Source of the DNA: Mycobacterium hubeiense
GTDB taxonomy: Bacteria; Actinomycetota; Actinomycetes; Mycobacteriales; Mycobacteriaceae
Length of the DNA stretch: 53,014 nucleotides
Reading direction: 5' to 3'
NCBI RefSeq assembly: GCF_002838065.1
Contig: NZ_PIZU01000022.1
Span: 38,725 to 91,738, forward strand
Shown: in pieces, positions 15,421 to 22,487 of the stretch
How the letters are laid out: every line of letters starts with the position of its first letter
Numbering within the stretch: the first letter of the stretch is position 1
The notes under the pieces: generated by a model
Database searches by the model: none
What the model was told of the DNA's origin: nothing
What the model saw: only the letters and a program-made list of their open reading frames with translations
Program-made: the position numbers and the translations under genes

Positions 15421-16035
15421 CTAGTAGAGCATCGAGCGCATGCTGTCTTCGGTGTAATAGGCGTCTAGCTCGGCCTGGCTCAGATCGGGTTTGAACGACT
15501 TCGCGAGCTGCGCCACGCTGGGCACCGCGGTCGGATTCCACGTCTCGGGCTTCCAGGCGTCCGACCGCAGAAAAGCCTTGGCGCAGTGGAAGAATACCTC
15601 TTCGACGTCGATCTCCAGCGCGAGCAGCGGCCGCTTGCCCTTGACCGCCATCGAGTCGAAATAGTCGGCTTCGGCCAGGATCCGGGCCGAACCGTTGACG
15701 CGCAGGGTGTCGCCGCGGCCGGGAATGACGAACAGCGTGCCGACGCGCGGTCGCTGCAGCACGTTCAGATAGCCGTCGACGCGCTTGTTGCCCGGCCGTT
15801 CCGGGATGGCGATCGTGGTGTCGTCGATGACGCGCACGAATCCCGGCGGGTCGCCCTTCGGGGACACGTCGAGGTGGCCGTCCGCGTCGGTGGTGGCCAC
15901 GAAACACAGCGGCGAGTTCGCCAGCCAGTCCTGGTGGATCGCGGACAGCCGCTTGCTCACCTTGTTGGCGACGTAGGAATTCGGGTGGCCGACGATGTCG
16001 CGGAGCTCATCGACCGACGTGACTTCACGGCGCAT
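15421..16035 (-). CDS. Pyridoxamine 5'-phosphate oxidase-type flavoprotein (204 aa)
   Basis: A 204-aa split-barrel FMN protein. The core LCFVATTDADGHLDVSPKGD (about 43-62) and RPRVGTLFVIPGRGDTLRVN (about 95-114) match the PPOX-like group annotated as DR2398-like. The N-terminus contains an SVDELRDIVG helix and the C-terminus is helical. Members may bind FMN, F420 or haem, and the substrate is unknown. It is convergent with the phn operon (2-nt gap), so it does not belong to it. A CATGAT -10-like box ends 6 nt before the ATG at 16035. Confidence 0.85.
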   Translation of the reverse strand: MRREVTSVDELRDIVGHPNSYVANKVSKRLSAIHQDWLANSPLCFVATTDADGHLDVSPKGDPPGFVRVIDDTTIAIPERPGNKRVDGYLNVLQRPRVGTLFVIPGRGDTLRVNGSARILAEADYFDSMAVKGKRPLLALEIDVEEVFFHCAKAFLRSDAWKPETWNPTAVPSVAQLAKSFKPDLSQAELDAYYTEDSMRSMLY

Positions 16036-16099
16036 GGCTTCATCATGCCTGCCCGCCGCGCAGAATTCGGGGCCACGTGTGCATCATCACGAACACCGC

Positions 16100-16105
16100 T
16101 ACTGT
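16100..16105 (+). promoter_or_regulatory. -10 box TACTGT of a probable leaderless transcript
   Basis: TACTGT ends 7 nt before the ATG at 16113, which is why this start was chosen over the upstream in-frame codon at 16077. Confidence 0.55.
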
Positions 16106-16112
16106 CGAGGCC

Positions 16113-16301
16113 ATGCGTATCGCCATCGTCGTGGTGGGCGTGATCGTGGCGCTGGCCGGTCTTCTGTTCACCCTGCAGGGCATCGGCGCCGTCTCGGGCA
16201 GCCCGATGAGCAACACCACCACGTGGACGGTGCTCGGCCCGATCATCGCGGCTGTCGGCCTCGCCGTCGCGTACATCGGGTGGCGCGCCGGCAAGTCCTA
16301 G
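16113..16301 (+). CDS. Small two-helix membrane protein (62 aa)
   Basis: Residues 1-22 (MRIAIVVVGVIVALAGLLFT) form one hydrophobic helix, a short polar loop SGSPMSNTTTW follows, and residues 36-56 (VLGPIIAAVGLAVAYIGW) form a second, with a basic end RAGKS. The hairpin is typical of conserved small mycobacterial membrane proteins near menE, but no function is known. The last 4 nt overlap the convergent menE stop. The promoter box at 16100 supports independent transcription. It might be the counterpart of Rv0544c, which I cannot confirm. Confidence 0.75.
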   Translation: MRIAIVVVGVIVALAGLLFTLQGIGAVSGSPMSNTTTWTVLGPIIAAVGLAVAYIGWRAGKS

Positions 16302-17416
16302 GGGCTGAACCGCCGGATCAGCGCGGCGCGGTCCACTTTGCCGATGCCGCGGCGCGGCAGGTCGTCGACGACGAAAACCTCGCGCGGCGCGGCGGTGACG
16401 TCCAACGACTGCGCCACATGCGCACGCAGCTCGGCCAACGAGGGCACCTCGCAATCGCGCGTCGGCACCACGGCGGCCACCACCCGCTGACCGAGTCTTT
16501 CGTCGGGCACGCCGAACACCGCGCATTCCGATACCGCGGCGTGCGTCGCCAAGGCACCCTCGACCAGTTGCGGCAGCACCGTCAACCCGCCGGTGCTGAT
16601 CGCGTCGTCGACACGGCCCAGCACCCTCAGGACGCCCGAATCATCAAGCACCCCAAGGTCGTCGGTGCGGAACCAGCCCGGCTCGGCGAACGGATCGGGC
16701 TGCACCGGGTTGCGGTAGCCCTTCGCCAGAGTGACGCCGCCCAGCAGGATCCGCGAGTCGTCGATGCGCACCCGAACCCCGTCCAGCGGCACCCCGTCGT
16801 AGACGCAGCCTCCGGCCGTCTCGCTCATGCCGTACGTGCGGACCACCGAAATGCCCGCTGCAGCAGCTTTTTCGGCAAGCCCTGCGGGCATGGGCCCGCC
16901 ACCGATCAGCACCGCATCCAAACCGGCCAGCGCCGCCGTCGCCGCCTCGTCGACCAACACTTTCGCCAACTGCGCGGCCACCAGCGACGCGTAGCGACGC
17001 CCCGACCCCATCGACGACACCGCGGACACCAACGCTGCGGCATCGAAACCCGCTGGCATAGCGACGGGCACTGTGCCGCCAATAACACTGCGTACCAACA
17101 CCTGTAGCCCGGCCACGTGATAGGCCGGCAACGCGAGCATCCACTGTCCGGGCCCGCCGAGCCGCGCGTGCGTCGCCTCCGCGCTGGCCGTCAACGCCGA
17201 CGCGGTCAGCATCGCCCCCTTGGGCACACCCGTCGTGCCAGATGTCGACACCACCACGGCCACGTCGTCGTCAATCGCCGATTCGGCTCGCAATGACGTT
17301 GTCAACAAAGAACTTTGGCGCTCGTCATCAAACGGCACCGGTAGCAAGGACGCGCGACCGGCCAGCGCGTCCTCCAGCGCGGGCAGCACCGAGGGCACCG
17401 ACGCCCCGGACGGCAC
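16298..17416 (-). CDS. menE: O-succinylbenzoate-CoA ligase MenE
   Basis: About 372 aa, an adenylate-forming enzyme that makes o-succinylbenzoyl-CoA for MenB. The P-loop VSTSGTTGVPKGAML is near residue 55, the A5 motif YGMSETAGG near 212 and the A7/A8 hinge WFRTDDLG then GRVDDAISTGG follow; the catalytic lysine is in RRGIGKVDR near the end. It is short compared with most acyl-CoA ligases, as is usual for mycobacterial MenE. The start is uncertain: GTG 17416 is the first standard start, but the frame continues upstream (IAVLRALPVP...) and a good AAGGAG site at 17446-17451 stands 5 nt before an AUA codon at 17440. It belongs to a minus-strand run with the two genes upstream. Confidence 0.9.
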   Translation of the reverse strand: MPSGASVPSVLPALEDALAGRASLLPVPFDDERQSSLLTTSLRAESAIDDDVAVVVSTSGTTGVPKGAMLTASALTASAEATHARLGGPGQWMLALPAYHVAGLQVLVRSVIGGTVPVAMPAGFDAAALVSAVSSMGSGRRYASLVAAQLAKVLVDEAATAALAGLDAVLIGGGPMPAGLAEKAAAAGISVVRTYGMSETAGGCVYDGVPLDGVRVRIDDSRILLGGVTLAKGYRNPVQPDPFAEPGWFRTDDLGVLDDSGVLRVLGRVDDAISTGGLTVLPQLVEGALATHAAVSECAVFGVPDERLGQRVVAAVVPTRDCEVPSLAELRAHVAQSLDVTAAPREVFVVDDLPRRGIGKVDRAALIRRFSP

Positions 17417-17436
17417 GGGAAGGGCGCGCAGGACGG

Positions 17437-17601
17437 CTATTTGGACTCCTTCCAGTCATGCGGCTCGTCGAGCGGCCAGCCTCTGGCGGCCAAGCGGGCG
17501 CGCACCCGTTCGACGTCCTCGGGTAGCGGCGTCAGCAAATGTCGACCGGAGCGTCGCCGCATGTCCTGGTGAGCGCGAGCACGCCAGCTAATGTTCGTCA
17601 T
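17437..17601 (-). CDS. Small basic protein (54 aa) upstream of menE
   Basis: A 54-aa frame beginning MTNISWRARAHQDMRRRSGR, continuing through LLTPLPEDVERVRARLAARG and ending DEPHDWKESK. It is arginine-rich, with no signal or membrane segment. Coding is supported by its fit between the glyoxalase gene (14-nt overlap) and menE, by codon-like GC use, and by the ribosome site for menE lying within its last codons, which suggests translational coupling. Its function is unknown. It could correspond to a small conserved gene such as Rv0543c, but I cannot confirm that. Confidence 0.6.
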   Translation of the reverse strand: MTNISWRARAHQDMRRRSGRHLLTPLPEDVERVRARLAARGWPLDEPHDWKESK

Positions 17602-17974
17602 CCGTTAACCTCGGATCCCGCCGCAGTGGATGGTTCCTGGGAACTTGTACGAAGATCAAGGTGACGCCGTCGGGGTCGGTGACATGCATCTCGTGCAGCC
17701 CCCACGGCTCCTGGCGCGCCTCGCGGGCAATCTCGACGCCGCGGCCCCGCAATTCGGCCTGGGTTTCGTAGACGTCGCGCACCTGCAGCCACAATGTGCC
17801 CCCGGCGCTGGGCGGGCCGTGGCCGGCCACCTCGATCAGCGACTGGCCCGCGTAAAACACCGTGCCCGCACCGTATTCCCGGGCGATGGCCAACCCGATG
17901 GCGTCGCGGTAGAAGCTCAACGATCGCGGGTAATCAGCCGGCCTCAGCAACACCCGGCTGGCCAGGATCTCCAC
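17588..17974 (-). CDS. Glyoxalase/bleomycin-resistance family protein (Rv0546c-type)
   Basis: A 128-aa vicinal-oxygen-chelate protein. Two beta-alpha-beta-beta-beta units are visible: LLRPADYPRSLSFYRDAIGL in the first and DVYETQAELRGRGVEI followed by WGLHEMHVTDPDGVTLIFVQ in the second; the EMHVTDPDG block holds the usual metal-binding glutamate/histidine pattern. The reaction (glyoxalase, dioxygenase or resistance) cannot be deduced. The GTG at 17974 begins VEILASRVLLRP, like homologues. It leads the minus-strand set that includes the 54-aa gene and menE. The phosphate permease gene pitA that lies here in M. tuberculosis is absent. Confidence 0.85.
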   Translation of the reverse strand: MEILASRVLLRPADYPRSLSFYRDAIGLAIAREYGAGTVFYAGQSLIEVAGHGPPSAGGTLWLQVRDVYETQAELRGRGVEIAREARQEPWGLHEMHVTDPDGVTLIFVQVPRNHPLRRDPRLTDDEH

Positions 17975-18027
17975 GTGTCGTGTCTATCACTTGCGGGCCC
18001 GAATTTCCGGCTCCTGCTCGGGCGCGT

Positions 18028-18912
18028 CTAACTGCTTGGCTGGATACGCTGCCGGCGCATGATCGCGCTGACCCAGCCCGGCGCGACGGTGTCGAGCGCC
18101 TTGGCCGTGACCGCCATCCGCGGGGCGATGCGCACCGGCCGGGTCCGCGCCGCGATGACCATCCAGTCGGCGGCCTCCTTGGCGGTCAGGGCGGGCAGGC
18201 CGTCGTAGGCCTTCGTCGGCTCGATCATCGGGGTGGCCACCAGCGGGTAGTACAGCGTCGACGAGTGCACACCGTCACGGGCCCACTCGGTTTCGATGAC
18301 CCGGCTGACCGCGGACAGCGCCGCCTTCGATGCGTTGTACACCGAGAACAGCGGCGAGGCCTCGCTGAGCACACCCCAGGTCGAGACGTTGATGATGTGG
18401 CCGTCTTTGCGCTCACGCATGCCCGGGCCCAGGCCGCGAATCAGCCGCAGCGGGGAGTAGTAGTTGAGCGTCATCGTGCGCTCGACGTCATGCCAGCGGT
18501 CGAGGGACTCAGCCAGCGGCCGGCGAATGGACTTGCCGGCGTTGTTGATGAGGATGTCCACGCCGCCGAGATCCTGTTCGACCTTGGCGACGAGTTCGTC
18601 GACGGCGTCGAGGTCGGACAGGTCGCAGGCGTGGGCCTGCGCGTGGCCGCCCTGCGCGGTGATCTTCTCGACGACGGCGTCCAGGAGCTCGTGACGACGG
18701 GCGACGACCACCACGCGCGCACCTCGGTGGGCAAACTTGTAGGCAGCGGCCTCGCCGATGCCCGACGACGCGCCGGTCAGCAGGATGCGCTTGCCCTTCA
18801 GGTCGACGACGTCCTTGTCGGGCCGGTACTGCAACAGCTGCGGGGTGATCGGCGGTCGCATGCCGGTCAGCGCGACGTGCTCCGTCAACCGGCGAAGCGG
18901 GCTCTTACTCAT
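18028..18912 (-). CDS. Short-chain dehydrogenase/reductase (Rv0547c-type)
   Basis: A 294-aa SDR. The cofactor motif TGASSGIGEAAA is at about 46-57, NNAG near 123 supports the fold, and the catalytic triad is S in NVSTWG with YNASK near 193-197. Cofactor preference is probably NADP(H), given the basic residues after the second strand (VARRHELL). The N-terminal extension MSKSPLRRLTEHVALTGMRP is shared by mycobacterial members. The substrate is unknown. The start is supported by TAGACT ending 6 nt before the ATG. Confidence 0.88.
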   Translation of the reverse strand: MSKSPLRRLTEHVALTGMRPPITPQLLQYRPDKDVVDLKGKRILLTGASSGIGEAAAYKFAHRGARVVVVARRHELLDAVVEKITAQGGHAQAHACDLSDLDAVDELVAKVEQDLGGVDILINNAGKSIRRPLAESLDRWHDVERTMTLNYYSPLRLIRGLGPGMRERKDGHIINVSTWGVLSEASPLFSVYNASKAALSAVSRVIETEWARDGVHSSTLYYPLVATPMIEPTKAYDGLPALTAKEAADWMVIAARTRPVRIAPRMAVTAKALDTVAPGWVSAIMRRQRIQPSS

Positions 18913-18918
18913 GCCGCG

Positions 18919-18924
18919 AGTCTA
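18919..18924 (-). promoter_or_regulatory. -10 box TAGACT of a probable leaderless transcript
   Basis: On the minus strand TAGACT ends 6 nt before the ATG at 18912. Confidence 0.55.
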
Positions 18925-18977
18925 TGAAGGCCGCGAAAGTGCATTTTGCTGCCCCGCGATGAGTTGGACGCCGCGCC

Positions 18978-19487
18978 ATGGTCAACTCCGATATGACGAT
19001 CATCGGGAAACTCGACAAGCGGTTCAGTGAAGCCGAGGCGCCGACGGACTGGCAGTCCGTCGGCGACGCCCTCGCCCTCGCACAGTTGTATTGGCTGACG
19101 ACGGTGCGGGCCGACGGACGCCCGCACGTCACCCCGCTGGTCGGGGTGTGGGTCGACGACAGCTTCGTCTTCTGCACCGGCCCTGGCGAGCAGAAGGCCC
19201 GCAACCTCGACCACAGCAGGGCCGTCGCCGTCACCACGGGTACCAACACCTGGAACGAGGGGCTCGACGTCGTCGTCGAGGGCGAGGCGTCGCGGGTCAC
19301 CGGCCGGCAGCGGCTGACGGCGCTGGCGGACGCGTACCGCGAAAAGTACGGCGGCGACTGGAATTTCGACTGCGATGACGAGGTGTTCGACCCGAATGGC
19401 GAGCGGGCGATGGTATTCGAGGTGGCACCGGCCAAGGTGATCGCGTTCGCGAAGTCACCCCACGGGCAGACGACGTTCAGCTGGTGA
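18978..19487 (+). CDS. Pyridoxamine 5'-phosphate oxidase-type protein (169 aa)
   Basis: A 169-aa split-barrel flavin- or F420-binding protein. The block YWLTTVRADGRPHVTPLVGV (about 38-57) is the classical PPOX-fold start, followed by FCTGPGEQKARNL, a cofactor phosphate loop, and VVVEGEASRVTG. Mycobacterial relatives often use F420. The ATG at 18978 gives MVNSDMTIIGKLDKRF; the ATG at 18993 is an alternative and gives a more usual length. It ends in front of the palindrome at 19486, which overlaps its stop codon. Confidence 0.82.
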   Translation: MVNSDMTIIGKLDKRFSEAEAPTDWQSVGDALALAQLYWLTTVRADGRPHVTPLVGVWVDDSFVFCTGPGEQKARNLDHSRAVAVTTGTNTWNEGLDVVVEGEASRVTGRQRLTALADAYREKYGGDWNFDCDDEVFDPNGERAMVFEVAPAKVIAFAKSPHGQTTFSW

Positions 19488-19534
19488 TTTGGGCGTGAAA
19501 ACCTGCGCCGAGCGCAGGTTTTCACGCCCAAATC
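19486..19534. terminator. Long perfect hairpin, palindrome family 1, copy A
   Basis: Two 23-nt arms (19486-19508 and 19512-19534) are exact reverse complements around a 3-nt loop. The arm starts GATTTGGGCGTGA and ends in CCTGCGC. It lies between converging genes (PPOX-type and menB) and includes the last two bases of the upstream stop codon. No U-tract follows, as is common for mycobacterial terminators. The same sequence family recurs at 35131. Confidence 0.8.
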
Positions 19535-19544
19535 GCGCGCCCGT

Positions 19545-20468
19545 TTAGAAGTAGCGCGGGAACTGGCTCCAGGCCGGGTCGCGTTTCTCCAGAAACGCGT
19601 CCCGGCCTTCCACCGCCTCGTCGGTCATATATGCCAATCGCGTTGCCTCACCCGCGAATACCTGCTGACCGACCAGCCCGTCGTCAATCAGATTGAACGC
19701 GAACTTCAGCATCCGGATCGCCTGCGGAGACTTGCCGTTGATCTCGGCCGCCCACTGCAGCGCGACGGCCTCCAGCGACGCGTGGTCGACGACCGCGTTG
19801 ACCGCGCCCATCGCAAACATCTCCTCGGCGGTATACGCGCGGCCCAGGAAGAAGATCTCGCGGGCGAACTTCTGCCCCACCTGGCGGGCGAGATACGCGC
19901 TGCCGAAGCCGCCGTCGAAACTGCCGACGTCGGCGTCGGTCTGCTTGAATCGGGCATGCTCGCGGCTGGCCAGCGTCAGGTCGCATGTCACGTGCAGGCT
20001 GTGCCCGCCACCGGCGGCCCAGCCGTTGACCAGGCAGATCACCACCTTGGGCATGAAGCGGATCAGCCGCTGCACCTCGAGGATGTGCAGCCGCCCGGCG
20101 CGGGCGGGATCGACCGTCTCGGCGGTCTCACCCGCCGCGTACTGGTAGCCGGTGCGCCCGCGGATGCGCTGGTCGCCACCGGAGCAGAACGCCCAGCCGC
20201 CGTCTTTGGGCGACGGCCCGTTGCCGGTCAGCAGCACGACCCCGACGTCGGGGGACATGCGGGCGTGGTCGAGCACCCGGTACAGCTCGTCGACGGTGTG
20301 CGGCCGGAACGCGTTGCGCACCTCCGGCCGGTCGAAGGCCACGCGGACCGTCGGCTGCGCGACGCCGTCGACAACGTGGCGGTGATACGTGATGTCGGTC
20401 AGTTCGAAGCCGTCGACGGGTTGCCAGGCCGCCGGATCGAACGGGCTCGAAGTGCTGGGGGTACTCAC
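19545..20468 (-). CDS. menB: 1,4-dihydroxy-2-naphthoyl-CoA synthase MenB
   Basis: A 307-aa crotonase-fold enzyme closing the second ring of menaquinone from o-succinylbenzoyl-CoA. Blocks RPEVRNAFRPHTVDELYRVL, GPSPKDGGWAFCSGGDQRIR (the oxyanion loop region) and GWAAGGGHSLHV are nearly identical to M. tuberculosis MenB, as are the active-site DADVGSFDGG segment and the YLARQVGQKFAREIFFLGR helix. The C-terminus ends WSQFPRYF, the family's usual end. The GTG at 20468 (VSTPSTSSPFDP) is preferred because TACAGT ends 7 nt upstream; the frame is open to 20501. It acts after MenE. Confidence 0.95.
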   Translation of the reverse strand: MSTPSTSSPFDPAAWQPVDGFELTDITYHRHVVDGVAQPTVRVAFDRPEVRNAFRPHTVDELYRVLDHARMSPDVGVVLLTGNGPSPKDGGWAFCSGGDQRIRGRTGYQYAAGETAETVDPARAGRLHILEVQRLIRFMPKVVICLVNGWAAGGGHSLHVTCDLTLASREHARFKQTDADVGSFDGGFGSAYLARQVGQKFAREIFFLGRAYTAEEMFAMGAVNAVVDHASLEAVALQWAAEINGKSPQAIRMLKFAFNLIDDGLVGQQVFAGEATRLAYMTDEAVEGRDAFLEKRDPAWSQFPRYF

Positions 20469-20475
20469 CCGCTTG

Positions 20476-20481
20476 ACTGTA
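20476..20481 (-). promoter_or_regulatory. -10 box TACAGT of a probable leaderless menB transcript
   Basis: On the minus strand TACAGT ends 7 nt before the GTG at 20468 and decides among three in-frame GTG codons. Confidence 0.55.
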
Positions 20482-20523
20482 GAGCGGTGTTTCACGATCA
20501 CCGTCTACGGGTACAGGGCCACG

Positions 20524-20799
20524 ATGAAGCGGACTACAGGTGTGTTGATATCGGGTCTGGCGGCCGGCGTGATACTCGTCGGCTGTTCCCCGTCGGTGCA
20601 GGGCGGTGACACCTCATGCGAGGACTTCATCTCCTCCGACGAGAAGACGCAGAACGACGCCGTCGCCAAGATGCTCAAGGATGAGAAGGGCACCGATCCG
20701 GCGCAGCTGGAAATCACCGGGACGCGGGTTTCGGTGATGACGTTCTGTCAGACGGCCGGCAAGCAGGAAAGCAAGATCAAGGAGGCCCCGCACCTCTAG
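20524..20799 (+). CDS. Small lipoprotein, HdeA-like
   Basis: A 91-aa lipoprotein: MKRTTGVLISGLAAGVILVG followed by the lipobox cysteine (LVGC). The mature part has only two further cysteines, in TSCEDF and MTFCQTAGK, a spacing that suggests one disulfide, and the pattern CEDFISSDEKTQNDAV resembles mycobacterial HdeA-like acid-stress proteins. It ends in SKIKEAPHL. It would be anchored on the outer face of the membrane. A chaperone role is inferred from the fold only. The ATG at 20524 lies divergent from menB; the stop overlaps the next convergent gene by 4 nt. Confidence 0.75.
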   Translation: MKRTTGVLISGLAAGVILVGCSPSVQGGDTSCEDFISSDEKTQNDAVAKMLKDEKGTDPAQLEITGTRVSVMTFCQTAGKQESKIKEAPHL

Positions 20800-21248
20800 G
20801 CGGGGTCCAATCGGAAGACCGGGCAGCGGCCGGCCAGCGCCTCGAACTCGTCGGGGTTGGGTCCGCTCACCAGCCCGGCGTTCTTCATGAAGCCGACGCC
20901 CGTCGGCACCTCGATGGGGAAGGCGCGCAACAGCGGTCGGGCTTGTTCGGCCGGTATCTCCACCATGCGCACCCGTTCGCTGCGCCGCCCGGTCTGGATC
21001 GTCGCCTCGCCCGCGGCGCGCGCATTCGCGGCCCAGTCTCCGCCGGGCAGGCCGCCGACGACGTACCGCTTCCCGTCGACGGTCATCGGCGTGACCGGCG
21101 TCGACCGCGGCTTACCCGATTTGCGGCCCACGACCGTCAGCACCACCGGGCCCTTGCCGCCGAAACCGATTCCGAGCCGGTGCAGGCCGATCATCGCTTT
21201 GTTGACGTATTTCAGCCACCATGGCGGCCGGATGCGTTCGGTCATCAC
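20796..21248 (-). CDS. Deazaflavin (F420)-dependent nitroreductase family protein
   Basis: A 150-aa split-barrel protein of the DDN/FDOR-A type. PPWWLKYVNKAMIGLHRLGI is the amphipathic N-terminal helix, and GKGPVVLTVVGRKSGKPRST (about 29-48) is the F420 phosphate-binding signature. GGLPGGDWAANARAAGEATI follows as the second cofactor segment. Family members use F420H2 to reduce quinones or nitroaromatics at the membrane. Proximity to menaquinone genes makes a quinone substrate attractive, as for M. tuberculosis Ddn, but this is inference. The start at 21248 overlaps the stop of the upstream HAD gene by 4 nt. Confidence 0.85.
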   Translation of the reverse strand: MMTERIRPPWWLKYVNKAMIGLHRLGIGFGGKGPVVLTVVGRKSGKPRSTPVTPMTVDGKRYVVGGLPGGDWAANARAAGEATIQTGRRSERVRMVEIPAEQARPLLRAFPIEVPTGVGFMKNAGLVSGPNPDEFEALAGRCPVFRLDPA

Positions 21249-21940
21249 ACCTCTAATCCGTAGTCGTTGAGCGCATTACGCAGCCCGTCGGGGCGCTGTG
21301 CGGTGGGCAGCGGGTCGACGAGGGTGAACCCGCAGCCCAGCGCGCGGGCGCCACCGTCGGCTTCTTCGCTGTCGCCGACCATCACCGCGTTCTCGGCGGC
21401 GACGCCGAGCCGCGACAGCGCGGCCTCGAATATCGCCGGATTCGGTTTGATGGCACCGACTTCGAAGGACAGCACAAACTCGTCGACGTGCGAGCGCGCG
21501 CCGATCGCGTCGAACGCCGGACGCACGTCGAACGAAATATTCGATACCACAGCGGTTTTGATGCCGTGGTCGTACAGGCTCTTGAGCACCTCGGCGGTGT
21601 CGGGATACGCCGTCCAGCTCGACGGTTCGATCACCCGCTGATACAGCGATTCGGCGTGATGGTCGGCCAGCCCCGATTCCCGCAGCACGTGTAGATACGC
21701 CTCGCGGTGCAGGTGTGGCGCGAGATCGCGGTTCACCCAGGCGTGGTAGGCGTCCGGGGGCATGTTCACGGACCGGCCGGTGGGGGCGGTGAGCCTGCGC
21801 ATCAGTTCAGCCTGCACATGCCCGTCGACCTCGCGTTCGTCGACCCACATGCCGTCAAACCAGCTGTCGTCTTCCTCGAGGCGAAACAGCGTGCCGGAAT
21901 AGTCGAAAAGCACCGCCCGCACTGGTTCCATGGAGTCCAT
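21245..21940 (-). CDS. HAD-family hydrolase
   Basis: A 231-aa haloacid-dehalogenase-type phosphatase. Motif I is VLFDYSGTL, where the usual second aspartate (DxDxT) is replaced by serine; motif II is in VVSNIS, and motif III/IV read KPNPAIFEAAL and MVGDSEEADGGAR. The missing second acid in motif I suggests altered catalysis, for example a dehalogenase-like enzyme rather than a phosphatase. The start is ATG 21940, with ATG 21931 possible. It is divergent from the methyltransferase with only a few bases between starts, and is co-directional and overlapping with the F420-type gene. Confidence 0.82.
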   Translation of the reverse strand: MDSMEPVRAVLFDYSGTLFRLEEDDSWFDGMWVDEREVDGHVQAELMRRLTAPTGRSVNMPPDAYHAWVNRDLAPHLHREAYLHVLRESGLADHHAESLYQRVIEPSSWTAYPDTAEVLKSLYDHGIKTAVVSNISFDVRPAFDAIGARSHVDEFVLSFEVGAIKPNPAIFEAALSRLGVAAENAVMVGDSEEADGGARALGCGFTLVDPLPTAQRPDGLRNALNDYGLEV

Positions 21941-21953
21941 GGTGCCATCGCCT

Positions 21954-22487
21954 ATGACGGCCCAGCGGGCTCCGGACGTACACAGCTGGTTCACGCGGCG
22001 CAAGTATGCGATCGAATTGGCGATGCTGCCGTATCGCCGCTACCGGCATGCGTTCGAGCCGGGCTGTTCGGCCGGCCTGCTGACCGAACTGCTGACCGAG
22101 CGCTGCGATCGGGTGACGGCGACGGACGTCGACGTGGCGGCGTTGAACGCGACCGATCGGCGGCTGCAGCACGCGGGCCGGCGCGGGCAGGTGGTGCTGT
22201 TGCACGGATCGCTCGATCAGCCTTGGCCGCCAGGCGGTTTCGATCTGGTAGTGCTCTCCGATGTGGCGTACTATCTGCCGGCCGACGTGCTGCGGACGGT
22301 ATTGGATCGCGAATGCCCACGGTTGGCGGCCAATGCCACGGTGGTGGCCGCGCACTGGCGCCATCCGATCCCGGGGCTGCCGATGACCGGCGATCATGCC
22401 ACCGACGTCATCGGCGCGACGCCGAACCTGCACGTGCGGGCGAGCTACCGCGATCCGGACCTGACCATCGAGGTGTTCGGCACCTAG
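21954..22487 (+). CDS. SAM-dependent methyltransferase, NodS-like
   Basis: A 177-aa class I methyltransferase. Motif I reads FEPGCSAGLLTELL (about 31-44), motif II TATDVDVAALNATDRR, and motif IV FDLVVLSDVAYYLP. NodS-like enzymes methylate amines, but the acceptor here is unknown. Two upstream in-frame ATGs (21930, 21939) would overlap the divergent HAD gene, so the ATG at 21954 is preferred. The stop overlaps the convergent sigma-factor stop by 4 nt. Confidence 0.8.
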   Translation: MTAQRAPDVHSWFTRRKYAIELAMLPYRRYRHAFEPGCSAGLLTELLTERCDRVTATDVDVAALNATDRRLQHAGRRGQVVLLHGSLDQPWPPGGFDLVVLSDVAYYLPADVLRTVLDRECPRLAANATVVAAHWRHPIPGLPMTGDHATDVIGATPNLHVRASYRDPDLTIEVFGT

